Part shown: positions 10,685 through 21,925 of the stretch, one piece after another
How the letters are laid out: every line of letters starts with the position of its first letter
How positions within the stretch are numbered: the first letter of the stretch is position 1
NCBI GenBank assembly: GCA_026119855.1
Contig: JAOWBW010001584.1
Coordinates: 124,001-188,000, forward strand
DNA: 64,000 bases
DNA from: Campanula takesimana
Taxonomy: Eukaryota > Streptophyta > Magnoliopsida > Asterales > Campanulaceae
Direction: 5' to 3'
The notes under the pieces: generated by a model
Databases searched by the model: none
Told to the model about the DNA's origin: nothing
What the model saw: the letters and a program-made list of their open reading frames with translations, nothing else
Made by a program: the position numbers and the translations under genes

Positions 10685-13600
10685 CTCCCCCTCAGTCGAA
10701 AACCGGAGGAAGACGAACGTTGAGACTGGAACGGAAATCTTCGAATAAAATCAATGGAAGACCTTTTGTAAAAATGTCCGCAAGCTGGTGTCGGGAAGGA
10801 ATGTGTAATACTCGAATATCACCACGAGAGACCAGTTCACGTACAAAGTGGATGTCGAGCTCCACATGCTTGGTTCGTTGGTGTTGAACCGGGTTACCGG
10901 ACAAATATACCGCGCTAATATTGTCATAGTAGACTAACGTTTCCTTGTCAACTGGACAATGAAGCTCAAGTAGCAAGTTACGAAACCAACATGACTCGGA
11001 AACAACATTTGCAACCCCCGGTATTCGGCCTCGGCACTAGAGCGGGAGATGGTGGCTTGACGTTTGGCAGACCAAGAGATCAAATTATCTCCAAGAAAAA
11101 CGCAGTAACCCGAGGTAGAACGACGAGTATCCGGGCACCCCGCCCAGTCGGCATCAGTAAATGATCGAAGAGAGTCAATAGACGATGGGCACAAGTGCAA
11201 GACGAGTGAGAGAGTGCCACTGAGATAGCGAAGGATTCGCTTGAGGGCTGCCATGTGAACCTCACGTGGTGCATCCATGAACAAGCATACTTGTTGAACC
11301 GCATACGCAAGATCCGGTCGAGTAAACGTAAGATATTGGAGAGCTCCGGCGAGGCTACGGTACAAAGTAACATCCTCGTAAAGTTTGCTATCATGGGCAC
11401 TAAGTTTGGGTTTAGTGTCAACAGGAGTGTGGGAAGAATGACAATTTTCCATACCTGCTCGATGGAGGATCTCCTTGGCATATTGATGTTGAGACAAAAA
11501 TAGGCCTTCCTTGTGACGGCGGACGGCAATACCCAAAAAATAGTGTAACTCACCAAGATCCTTCATGGCAAACTCGGAACCAAGAAGAGCAACGAGAGAC
11601 TGTCAGAGAGTGTCTGAAGAAGATGTTAAATGATGTCGTCAACGTACAGTAACAAATAGGCCATATCAGCACCCTTTTTGTAAAAAAATAGTGAATTATC
11701 CGACCGGCTGTGAGTAAACCCATGTGAGCAAACGAAATCGGCAAACCTTTTGTACCAAGCCCGTGGAGCTTGCTTAAGGCCATATAAAGATTTCTTCAAT
11801 AAACAAACATGACCAGGGTAAGCACGGCTGCGAAAACCTAACAGTTGATGCATGTAAACGGTTTCCACGAGATCCCCATGTAAGAAAGCATTTTTGACAT
11901 CAAGTTGGTGCATCGACCATTTCTTAGACAGAGCCAAACTCAAAACAGTTCTTATAGTTGCAGATTTAACCACTAGAGAAAAAGTTTCACCACAATCTAT
12001 TCCAACCTGTTGGGTTTTACCATCACAAACTAACCGTGCTTTATGTCGCTCAAAAGAGCCGTCCGACCTGTGTTTATGAGTAAATATCCACATAGAACGA
12101 ATAATGTTAGTCCCAGGTGGACGGGGAACCAACTCCCACGTCCTATTACTAATAAGAGCATCAAATTCATCGTTCATTGCCATTTTCCAATTCGGATCAT
12201 TAAGAGCCGACACGGGATTACGAGGCAACAGAGACTCAGTGGTAGAAGTGTGAAGATTAAACAATTGTTTGGGTTTAAATATTCCACGTTGACTACGAGT
12301 GACCGGACCCTGTGGCTGGTTAGGGTGAACCGAAGCAGGAAGAACAGGAGGGATAGGAGTTGGAGAGACAGTAGGTGCGGTTGGAGAAAACCCCATAGGC
12401 ACTGGACTAGGGGGCACCAGAGTGGGACTACCCGGATTTTGACCAGTGGGCCGAGTAGTGGAAGTGGGCCAATGGGCCATAATATATGGATTGGGTCCAT
12501 TATCCAAAAAAGAATAGTTTGGAGGAGAAGGTGTATGGAGAGAAGCAAAAGGAAATTGTGTTTCATCGAATATGACATGACGATTGACAATAATTTTCCG
12601 GGAAGACAAATCATAACACTTATAACCTCTATGATTAAGAGGATATCCCAAAAATACACACGGAGTAGAACGTGCTTGAAGTTTGCTGATCGTTGTGGCT
12701 GGGTAGAGAGGATAACATAGGCACCCGAACACTTTGAGATGGGAGTAAATGGGATCCTTTTGGTAAGTATTTTAAGTGGGGATTGATATTGAAGGAGTTT
12801 ACTTGGGATAATATTGAGGAGGTACGTAGCCATTTGGAGTGCGTGATGCCAAAAAGATGGAGGAAGAGAGGCATGAGCCAAAAGGGTCCTAACAATATTA
12901 TTAATGGAACGAATTTTGCGTTCCACTTTTCCATTTTGAGAGGAAGTGTGAGGACACGAAAAACGAAAAGCAAGGCCATTATTGTTACAAAACGCCAAGA
13001 AATTACCATTATCAAATTCGGTCCCGTTGTCACATTGAATGTTTTTGATATTACGTTCGAATTGGGTTCGTATAAATGCTTGAAAAGAGATAAATGTAGA
13101 ATATACATCAGATTTCTTAGCCAACGGAAAAGTCCATTGAAATTTGGAATAATCATCTAATAAAAGCATGTAATAACGATGTCCTGACGAACTTAAAACC
13201 GGTGATGTCCAAAGATCACAATGTAAAATATCAAAAGGTAACAACGTACTAGAAATGGAATCAACAAAAGGTAACCTAACATGTTTTCCAACGAACAAGA
13301 ATGACAAATAGTAGATACACTAGATGGACGATAGGGTATCAATTTATTCTTCCTAAGAGTCTCTACTACTGGTGGTCCAGGATGTCCCAAACGTTGATGC
13401 CACAAAGAAGGTGAAACAGTAGCCAACGCAAAAGAATGTGTTTTATTGATTGTGGAATGGGAGGTGACCGGGTAGAGATCGCCACGACTACCACATCGCA
13501 TGAGACGTGTCCCCGTCTGGAAGTCCTTCACAGAAAAACCAAAGGGGTCAAACTCAACGGATACAGAATTATCGGATGTGAATTTACGAACAGAAATAAG

Positions 13601-15390
13601 ATTTTTAACTATTCGTGGAGCGTGAAGAACATTGTTTAAAACAAAAGGGGGGTGCGGGAAGAAAAAACTATTATTACCAAAACCGTGTATTGGAATTGAA
13701 CGGCCACTTCCAACAAGTATTTTACGATTATTGCTCATATTAGTATAGGACGAAAGAGTACCTTGCTCGGATGTTATGTCATCGGTGGCACCCGTGTCCA
13801 TATGCCAAGGAGTTGCGGGTGGAGTGAGACCGAGAGTATACATCGTAGCTTCAATGTCAGTAGGAGACGAGGAGCTGGAGGCCGCATGGGCTTGTACTGG
13901 CCGAGGACACTGGATTGGGGCGGAGCAGAAGAATAATTGGGCCTGACCCAAGAAGCTGGTGTGGACGGATAAGGGCATGGAGGTGGTGCCCAAGTCCAGG
14001 ACCAAGGCGACCCCCACTGCGGTGGCTGACCTGCACCCCCCCCCCTGTTGAGGCCACGGTTGAGAAAACCCAGAGCCAGCATAAGAGCCCTTCTGACCTC
14101 CCATCTGATTGTTCTTGCTGCCGCCTTTGCCACTGTTTTTATTCCCAGGATTTGTGCCACCACGATTCTTACCGTTACCACGGTTATTACCCTTCTGACC
14201 ACCATTAGAACCACCCGAAGCTTGAGAACGATCCACCACTAACGCTGACGGAGAAACTTCCCGAGCCATCATAGCCGAGGCTTGTACTGGCCGAGGACCG
14301 AGGACACTGGATTGGGGCGGAGCAGAAGAATAATTGGGCCTGACCCAAGAAGATGGTGTGGACGGATAAGGGCATGGAGGTGGTGCCCAAGGCCAGGACC
14401 AAGGCGACCCCCACTGCAGTGGCTGACCTGCACCCCCCCCCCCCCACTGTTGAGGCCACGGTTGAGAAAACCCAGAGCCAGCAGAAGAGCCCTTCTGACC
14501 TCCCATCTGATTGTTCTTGCTGCCGCCTTTGCCACTGTTTTTAGTCCCAGAATTATTCCCAGAATTATTCCCAGGATTTGTGCCACCACGATTCTTACCG
14601 TTACCACGGTTATTACCCTTCTGACCACCATTGGAACCACCCGAAGCTTGAGAACGATCCACCACTAACGCTGACGGAGAAACTTCCCGAGCCATCATAG
14701 CCGAGGCCATTGAAGCCTTCTTGTTAAGACCAGCTTCCTCAAGAATTAGCATCGATCGGGCCTTAGTGAAACTGGGTAACGGATCATTTTGCCGAAGCAA
14801 AGTAGCAACGCCATTGTACGCCTCGGAGAGACCGGCTACCATCTGCAATACCAATCTATCATTGGACACCGGTGCTCCAACATTCTTAAGCTGATCTGCG
14901 AGTTGCTTAAGGTGTTGGCAGTAGGCCGACGTGTTGGGAAAATCATCCATAACGGTCCGCGAAAAATCTTGCTCAGTGCAACAGCCCGTGAGTTCTTGTT
15001 GTCTTGAAAAATCTCACGGAGGCTATTCCACGCCTCCATAGCAGTGCAATCCGGGATAAGGATGGTGTTGAGAAGGTCGGGGGAGATCGTAGCATAGATC
15101 CAACCCAAGACCGTGGAGTCAAGAACCTCCCACATCTCGATTTCCTCATTAGTTGTAGGCACCTTTTCCTTGCCTTTTGCCGGAGTGATGATGTGGTGAA
15201 TAACCAAGTGAGATTTGGAGTGGACTTTAAACAATTCCGCCCAAGTGGCGTATTGAACGTTCTCCAATTCAAGGGTTAAAGAGATGTGGTTCTTGATGTT
15301 TGAAACATCAAGAGCGGATGAAACTTGTGAGAAGACATTGTTTCAGAGGAAGAAAGAAAGAAGAAGGAAACACGAGAGTTGGGCGCAGCG
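10685..15390 (-). pseudogene. copia gag-pol polyprotein, multiply frameshifted
   Basis: On the minus strand: gag (about 15340 to 14710; SPDLLNTILIPDCTAMEAW region), a Gly/Asn-rich linker, protease with the motif MDTGATDDIT (about 13770-13800), GAG-pre-integrase (WHQRLGHPG, about 13390), integrase core (CDLW, CDNGTEFDN, GKVERK; 13200-12780), reverse transcriptase (DVKNAFLHGD and YVDDII; 12190-11627) and RNase H (TDADWAG, AEAEYRG, then QRTKHVELDIHFVRE; 11160-10820). The frame changes near the gag start, near 14950, 13307, 12720, 11630 and 11000; at 11630 the break is a short T run followed by a TGA. No CCHC zinc knuckle is visible in gag. The protein would make virus-like particles, copy RNA to DNA and integrate it; this copy could move only with proteins supplied in trans. 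Confidence 0.88.
13889..14706 (-). repeat. tandem duplication inside copia gag-protease linker
   Basis: Two direct copies, about 13889-14280 and 14281-14706, of a segment encoding a Gly/Asn-rich stretch followed by a Trp/Pro-rich stretch (PWSWPWAPPP). They differ mainly by a small NNSG-type insertion and by the length of a C run (14036-14045 versus 14431-14443). The duplication stays in frame, so the linker is roughly twice its single-copy length. Confidence 0.85.
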
Positions 15391-15417
15391 GAAGAGGTCT
15401 AGAAAATATACCCAAAT

Positions 15418-15430
15418 CCTCGTGATACCA
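15418..15430 (-). other. copia primer-binding site
   Basis: The minus strand reads TGGTATCACGAGG directly after the 5' LTR, resembling the initiator-Met tRNA primer site (TGGTATCAGAGC) used by most plant copia elements. Confidence 0.7.
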
Positions 15431-15658
15431 TAAAGGAATTTGTTCCTTGCCTTTTCTCATTGATCAAGTCAGTATATATACAAGAGAATGAGTTAATCAC
15501 CTAGCACTAAAGTAGGATCTAATCTTATCAGTTAGTACTAAACTAGGAGATATGTACGTAACTAATCCCTACTCCTATGGAAATGATAATGTTACACACT
15601 TCAATTATTTACAGAATATTTATCTAAGATATTTGCATCTCTATCTAATATTCTAACA
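15431..15658 (-). repeat. 5' LTR of nested copia
   Basis: 228 bp, identical by eye to the LTR at 10457-10684; followed on the right by TCCAT (15659-15663), the partner of GCCAT on the left. Confidence 0.93.
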
Positions 15659-15745
15659 TCCATAGAATAGAATCGGAGTTGTTCGGATCAAAATCGAAGC
15701 TTTTCGACAGCCATTTTTAAGTATTTCAACACAACTTTGATTCAA

Positions 15746-16270
15746 GGTATGATCCCTGTTTCTATGTCACTCACTCCGAAAAAAAGAGCAATTTTAAGTC
15801 TGTTTACTTTTTTTTTTTTTTTTTTTGATATCTGGGTGCTTTCATTTATGATTAACTCCATGCTGTTCTTCAAACCGTGGTATGATCCCTGTTTCTATGT
15901 CACTCACTTCCGAAAAAAAGAGCAATTTTAAGTCTGTTTACCTTTTTTTTTTTTTTTTTTGATATCTGGGTGCTTTCATTTGTGATTAACTCCATGTTGT
16001 TCTTCAAACCGTGGTATGATCCCTGTTTCTATGTCACTCACTTCCGAAAAAAAGAGCAATTTTAAGTCTGTTTACTTTTTTTTTTTTTTGATATCTGGGT
16101 GCTTTCATTTGTGATTAACTCCATGTTGTTCTTCAAACCGTGGTATGATCCCTGTTTCTATGTCACTCACTTCCGAAAAAAAAGAGCAATTTTAAGTCTG
16201 TTTTACATTTTTTTTTTTTTTTTGACATCTGGGTGCTTTCATTTGTGATTAACTCCATGTTGTTCTTCTA
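15746..16270 (+). repeat. four-copy tandem repeat, about 130-bp unit
   Basis: Units start near 15746, 15879, 16013 and 16142. Each begins GGTATGATCCCTGTTTC, contains CCGAAAAAAAGAGC, a poly-T run of variable length (about 13-21 T) and TTCATTTGTGATTAACTCC. Copies are very similar and differ mostly in the T run, which indicates recent expansion. The array lies in the CACTA element just upstream of the tnpA-type gene, probably in its leader or promoter. Confidence 0.9.
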
Positions 16271-16296
16271 GTTTTTGTTCCCTTTCTTTTTTGTTG

Positions 16297-16350
16297 GGGG
16301 CAGGGGGCGGGGGGGGGGGGGGGGGGGGGGGGGGGTGGGGCGGAAGGGGG
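16297..16350. repeat. long poly-G tract
   Basis: A G run with only a few interruptions (GGGGGCAGGGGGCGGG, then roughly 28 consecutive G). Such tracts form G-quadruplexes and are error-prone in sequencing, so the exact length is uncertain. Confidence 0.8.
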
Positions 16351-16436
16351 GTTTGTTTTTTTTGTTACTTTGTTTCCCTTTCTTATCCTTTGTTGAATTT
16401 GCTCAAAATCTGTAACTAATTTTGTGTACATATCAG

Positions 16437-18715
16437 ATGCAGCGTCGCATGATCTCGAAGTGTAATCCCTCCCAAAAAGCACCTTTGCTTAGGGGGGGGT
16501 CGCATTCCAGTTTCTTCACCTCCTCCTGGCTTCTCACCTTCGTTTCGCTCGCCTCCACTTGCTTCACCTCCACCTGTTGCACCACCAAATGTTTCACCAC
16601 CAGATGTTGCACCACCCGATGTTACACCACCGATTGATCCAATTCCAAGATCAGCTCGTCGTAAACATTCCCATGTAGCGCAGTCTTCAATTGTTGGGGG
16701 GAATGAGGAGGCAGATTCAAGTAAGACTTTGCACCACCAGATGTTGTCCTTGTTTCATTTTTGTTTTTATATTATATATTATGCTATAAATTATACAAAT
16801 TATAATTCTTACTTATAGCGCGCCTGCGTAAGAATGCTCGTGGTGTATGTCGAGGGATTAAAAGTCAGAGGATCGTGCTTACCACTAAGAGTAAAATCAA
16901 AGTAACTTACACTGAGAGTTTTCGTGGACCTGAAAATAGTGAACTTAATAGCTTGCTTGCACATGATATCGGTGCAATTGTTAGGGGGCATTGTCAAATG
17001 AATGTGCCATCTTTTGATAAACTTTCAGACGAACACAAAAGTGATCTACGTGATTTTTGACGGTTAGTATTTGAAATTTAAGCTTATGTTTTTGAACTGA
17101 AAGGATGTTAATTTACTATATCTTTATGTGATTAATAATTTGTTGTTATGTACAAAACTACAGGTCCACTTTGACATAAATTATGATGATGAGCCCATGG
17201 CGGTTTACATTAATGAGATATTTGCACGTCGATTTAGAGGTTGGAAACACGAATGTCACAGATACTGTCAAGAATTTTCTTCACTTGAGGAAGCCCGAGC
17301 TAATCCCCCTCTTGAGTTTACACAATCAGAGGAAAAAATCGAACGATTGGGTCATTGGTATTCGTTGTGTGACCAGTTCATGAGTCAAGAATTCCAAGTA
17401 AGAAATAATATTTTTTTTTTCTCTTTTTGGGTTAAATATAGCTGGTGTTAAAATTTTATGAGTTGAAATAGGTGGGAGGTTTTGATGGTGTGCAGAGTGT
17501 TTTGATTGTGTTGGTGTGTAGACTGTTTTGATTGTGTTGGTGTGCAGTGAGTGTTTTGATGGTGTGTGCAGTGTGTGTTTTACTGGTGTGCAGAGTGTGT
17601 GTTAGTGTGTGTTAGTGTGCAGTGTTGTTTGCTGGTGTGCAATGTTGTTTGCTGGTGTGCAGCGTGCGTGTTAGTGTGCAGTTTGTGTGTGTGTTAGTGT
17701 GCATTATGTGTTCCTGTATATCATTTCTTGTGATCATATTTTATTTTATTTTTGAACGAAGATCATCATGTTTTAGTTTTCTTGATCTTGTTCTGGTCAC
17801 TTTCCCATATTTTTTGGATGTCCAAAAATATACATATATTTAGTACTACTTCCATCCCGATATGAATGTCCAAAAATATTTCATATTTTGTTACTTACTA
17901 TTCCTCATATATATTTTAACATATATGTATCTTTGTGTATGTACTTATTTACTTCACAGAGACACTCAGCCGCCAATAAGATCAATAGGGGATTGAAGAC
18001 ACTTAATCATCACGGTGGAGCTAAACCATTTGTTTACATGATAGATGATCTTCGAAAGGTATAAAATGATTTTCTTTTACTATTTTTATTTTCTTTATTT
18101 TTATATTTTTATATATATATAATATTTTTTTTGTAGAAAGAGAATTCAAAATTTCCTACAGTTGACAACTTTAAGAAAGTTTATGTCACGCCAGATAATC
18201 CAAGTGCAGCCCCTTTATATGTAAGTTTGTGCTCATAAACATATAAATTATATATTTTTTCTTTAATTTGTTTGTGTATTTTATTACTAAATTTTTGTTT
18301 TATTTAGGAGAAGATGCAACAGAAGATAAATGAGTTCCTTCATGATAATGAATCTCAATATCCACCTGACACCCCAGTGGATGATATTCCACTCCCTGAT
18401 CCAAGCATAGGAGTGAACATATTGACAGATACTCTTCAAGAATTGGGGCCGAGTGTTGGTAGTTACGTGCGGGGTATGGGTCGAGGGATGGTACGCGATG
18501 TTAGACGCCGGTTGCCCCCTTCAACATATCAGGCATCACCTCATTCACGAGATGAGGTGAAATAGCTTAAAGCTTTAGTGGCATCGCAATCCGAAACGCT
18601 TAATCGAGTTATTTTCATGTTGCATGCCAAGGGCATAACATCCCTCGATGACATTCAAGTTCCTCAATCTATGACCACTGACACTACTCATTGTGATTCT
18701 ACTCCCCCAACTTAA
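16437..18715 (+). pseudogene. CACTA tnpA-type gene (Transposase_24 family), six exons
   Basis: Likely exons: 16437-16720, 16819-17062, 17164-17397, 17960-18058, 18137-18220 and 18308-18715, with GT...AG borders and compatible phases apart from exon 2. Exon 1 encodes a Pro-rich N-terminus (repeats of PPDV), then ARRKHSH. Exons 2-5 encode the conserved Transposase_24 block (RLRKNARGVCRG; EIFARRFRGWKHECH; GGAKPFVYMIDDLRK). The last exon encodes the C-terminal region. In En/Spm, TNPA binds the subterminal repeats and helps the transposase. Three defects are visible: a frame change in a G8 run at 16491-16498, a frame change/TGA in a T5 run at about 17054-17060, and an in-frame TAG at 18563-18565, after which the frame stays open to TAA at 18713-18715. 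Confidence 0.82.
17460..17710 (+). repeat. GTGTGCAGTG-rich intron repeat
   Basis: The third intron of the tnpA-type gene holds a degenerate array of GTGTGCAGTGTG and TTTGCTGGTGTGC words, a minisatellite within the intron. Confidence 0.6.
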
Positions 18716-18767
18716 TTTAGTTAATGTGTGTAATTTTATGTTGATTTGGATGGTAGTATTTTGATTT

Positions 18768-19819
18768 GACGAATTCTCAGATGCGGCCGCCGCACCGTGC
18801 GGCAAGCCCATCTGATCCGCCGCTTCTCGCTTCATTCTGCTTTGTTACATCCTTCCCTAAAAAAAAAAAAAAAAAAAAAAAAACAAAATCTTTAAAATGC
18901 TATATCTTGAGATTTATAAGTCAAAAAAAAAATATTTAAAAATACCGTTGTGTTCATCTCGACGAGACGAATAAAACTACATAGGTCATGATATGGTTTG
19001 ATTTTATTTTTTTTAAAAACATTTTTTTACACATAAAAAGTTTGAGGTGCTTGCCAGCTGAAATGTAACACTCTGTTCTGATAAAAGTAACACTTTCTTC
19101 TTCAAAAAGTAACACTTTTCTACTGTCAAATGTAACATCAATTTACAAAAAAAAAAAAATGGGTTTGCATTTCAATTGTTACTTTCTCAATAAAAAATTG
19201 TTACATTTCATATATAATGTTACATTAAAAAATATAAACTGTTACAATTGAGAAAAAAAAATGTTACATTCATTTTTTATAAAATGTAACATTAGTTTAG
19301 TTGTCAATCCTATGTCATTTTCGGAGAAAAAAAATGTTACATTTGAAAAAATGAGTGTTACATTCCCTTATAAAAAGTGTTACATTAATTTAGTTGTCAA
19401 TCTTTATGTTATCTTTATCTATTGTAGCAAAATTGTGGTACATTTTTTTTTTAAAAAAGTGTTACATTTTGTTATAATAAGTGTTACTTTTGTTGGGAGG
19501 AAAAAAAGTATGGGTGATACATTTGAAAAAAAAGTGTTACATTTGAAAAAAGAATGTTACATTCCTTTATAAAAAGTGTTACATTAATTAAATCGTTAAT
19601 TTTTATGTTATCTTTAATCTATTGCATCAAAATTGTGGTACATTTTTGAAGGAAAAAAAAGTGTTACATTTGAAAAACAAAAGTGTTACATTTCGTTATA
19701 AGAAGTGTTACTTTTGGTGGGAGGAAAAAGGGTTGTGGGGGCAAAAAAAAAAAAAAAAAAAAAGAAAAGGGCATGGTCGGCGCCGCACGGGGTGCGGCCG
19801 CCGCACCAGAGACCCCCTC
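18768..19819. mobile_element. Mutator-like MITE with internal GTTACA array
   Basis: A 1,052-bp insertion is flanked by the 9-bp direct repeat TTTTGATTT (18759-18767 and 19820-19828), the duplication size typical of Mutator-like elements. The inverted ends start GACGAATTCTCAGATGCGGC on the left and GAGGGGGTCTCTGGTGCGGC on the inverted right, followed by a GC-rich palindromic stretch (GGCCGCACC...GTGCGGC). The interior (about 19060-19730) has many copies of GTGTTACATTT and no transposase. It sits in the 3' part of the CACTA element. Confidence 0.8.
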
Positions 19820-19974
19820 TTTTGATTTTGAACACTAACCTATCCTCTTTTGTATTTCGAACTACTTTAGTTTAATGTAATATATTTCGTTTCATGTTTT
19901 ATAACAAATTGATAGGATAATATATATCTAATGTGATTATAGTAATTGGCCTAAATTTGTTAAAATAACTATTT

Positions 19975-20489
19975 TTGTTACCTTAATTTTTTTTAGGTGA
20001 CCAAATAATGATTGGTCATCTAACATCTAAAGAAATACTTAAGTGACAAATAGTGTTTTGTTAAAAAAAAATCTTTGATGACCATCATTTTGCCACTTTA
20101 GTTTGTCACATAATAGCTAAAATGACCAAACATCATTTGTCATCTAAAATCTCTCACCTAAGAAACCTCTGGCAACAAAAAACTGGTTGCCAAAGATTAC
20201 TTATGTAACCACGTTTTGTCACCAAAAGATTGTCCCATAATAGCTGTTGTGACCAATATATATTTGTGACATAAAGAAATCACATGTGACAACTATTGGT
20301 CACTTAAAATTTGTTGCCTTGGGAAATTTAGGTGACCAACACTGAAATTGGTCACCTAAAACCTATGACCAAGAGGTTGAGGTGACAAATATTTTGTGAC
20401 AAAGATTTGTCTTCTTAAATTTAAGCTGACCAAAATAAAACTTAGGTGACAAATATATTTTGTCCCAAAAAGTGCAATTTCTAGTAGTG
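19975..20489 (+). repeat. CACTA 3' subterminal repeat region
   Basis: About 510 bp packed with TTAGGTGACCAA, GGTCACCTAAA and related words in both orientations, ending at the terminal CTAGTAGTG. Same motif as the 5' subterminal region. Confidence 0.85.
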
Positions 20490-20492
20490 AAT

Positions 20493-20808
20493 AGATGTTT
20501 CATTTTTTAGGTGTTATCCATTTAGGATATTGTATGCCCTATTTTAACATTACGCAGAATAATAATTCATATCAATTAGACTCATTACCTCAATTAATGA
20601 TTTAAAAAATTACACAGTTGGATATTGGCCCAAGAAACATCTCTTGGAAAGGGAAATGGATTCTCCATATTACACTCAGAGAGGGTATACAATGAGCATA
20701 ATTAGCAGGGAAAATGTTAATATGGGTTTGTCAAAAATATTTCTTGCCGTGGCTAATTTATTACAAAAAAATTATTTGAGGTATAAATGCGAGCCCGTTA
20801 AGTATTTG
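20493..20808. other. no gene seen
   Basis: AT-rich spacer between the CACTA element and the solo LTR. Confidence 0.4.
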
Positions 20809-21321
20809 TGATGCAAACAGGGAATAAATTATATTAACTATTATAATTATATTTGTATTTTATTATTAGTTAGGTTGTAATTAGCATTTTAATTATTATT
20901 TTCGTCATTATTTTTAGTAGTATAATTTTAGAGGTTTCTAGGATAGATTTTGAGGAGATTTTATAGTTTTTAAGTCATATTAGGTTACTATATAGGTTAG
21001 GGTTAATTTTAGTAGGTTTTAACTTCTTTTTCAAGTCTTATGGGCACTATAAAATAGGCCTCATATTGTAATCCAAAAATTAGAGAGTTGATATTGATTG
21101 TTTAATTGATTGCTTTGCAATTGTGAGGTTAATTCTTTGAAGCTTTAATAGCTCGTTGAAGGTGGATTCCTTCGTATTTCAAGAACTTCATCATTATTGT
21201 TGTTTTTCTTGCCAAACCCTAATCCGTGGATTCGAATTGGGTCAATTAATTCATTGATTCGGTTAATTGTTATCCTTTTATTTTATTGTTATTTCCGCGC
21301 TGCAACAACTCGATTACATCA
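20809..21321 (+). repeat. probable solo LTR
   Basis: A 513-bp segment with perfect inverted ends TGATG...CATCA and a TATA box (TATAAAATA, 21048-21056). It is flanked by ATTTG (20804-20808) and ATTGG (21322-21326), a 4/5 match for a target duplication. No internal coding region follows, which fits a solo LTR left by recombination. Orientation is inferred from the TATA box. Confidence 0.6.
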
Positions 21322-21326
21322 ATTGG

Positions 21327-21900
21327 TACTCACATACCTTAATTGTACATAGCCACACAGAGCATGTACTAAAATCCTATCATGATTTAACATGTTATTT
21401 GATATTTCAAGTGTAATCATAGTCATTGATTTCATCTTAATCTAAGGGTAGAGAGTATTGTATCCAACTATTTACAACGTAGGGTTTCAAGTCGCCGTCT
21501 ATCATCTTTGTATTTGTCTCTCTCCTTTTCTTTTATAAATAGTGGCGTCAATATTTCTTTGTTCCCAACCCAATCTAGATCTTTCGTCCTCTCCTATAGG
21601 CAAAATGTTGATGCAATCTGATGGGGAACCAATGCAGGCACAATGCTCTTATGGTTTTTGAATTGTGGCAACTACCATTAGTCTGGTATACAGCCAACAT
21701 TCTATTTTAATTGATCAATTTTACATGTGCATATGCTTGTAGTCCATGCTAAATTTTACTTTGGTCATTTTACATGTGCATTTGCAGACATTTATATGTT
21801 TATTTTGTTGTCTTAATTTAGCATCTTCAGATTTGTATGGAACAAAAAAAAGAAAAGAAAAAAAAAAGGATGTCTGAATATCCATACACTTGGTAAAAAC
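21327..21900. other. unassigned, AT-rich
   Basis: A TATAAATAG at about 21535 resembles a promoter, but no reading frame or repeat follows. I cannot name anything here. Confidence 0.3.
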
Positions 21901-21925
21901 ACTGGATTAGATATTGGAAACAAGT

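Larger units (their letters stand above)
10457..15658 (-). mobile_element. Ty1/copia retrotransposon with identical LTRs, nested in CACTA
   Basis: The element is 5,202 bp and lies on the minus strand. Two 228-bp LTRs (10457-10684 and 15431-15658) appear identical base for base. Reading the minus strand, the order is LTR, primer-binding site (TGGTATCACGAGG, abutting the LTR), gag, protease, integrase, RT, RNase H, polypurine tract (CTGAGGGGGAG) and LTR. The short LTRs and compact size fit the Ale/Retrofit group of copia, though I assign this only tentatively. Identical LTRs imply very recent insertion, yet the coding region is broken in several places. Confidence 0.93.
5568..20489 (+). mobile_element. 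CACTA (En/Spm) DNA transposon, about 14.9 kb, with nested insertions
   Basis: The left end is CACTACTAGAAA at 5568 and the right end is its exact inverse ending at 20489; both are flanked by AAT (5565-5567 and 20490-20492), the 3-bp duplication expected for CACTA elements. Both ends carry dense subterminal repeats of GGTGAC/GTCACC type. Inside, on the plus strand, lie a TNP2-type transposase (6824-9721) and a tnpA-type gene (16437-18715), the usual two-gene CACTA layout. The interior is expanded by a copia element (10457-15658), a Stowaway MITE (9858-10039) and a Mutator-like MITE (18768-19819). Both genes are damaged, so the copy is probably not autonomous, though its ends look mobilisable. 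Confidence 0.93.

Noticed and set aside
15746..16270. Regular repeat spacing suggestive of a CRISPR array
   Set aside because: Whole units are repeated without unique spacers, and the genome is a plant's.
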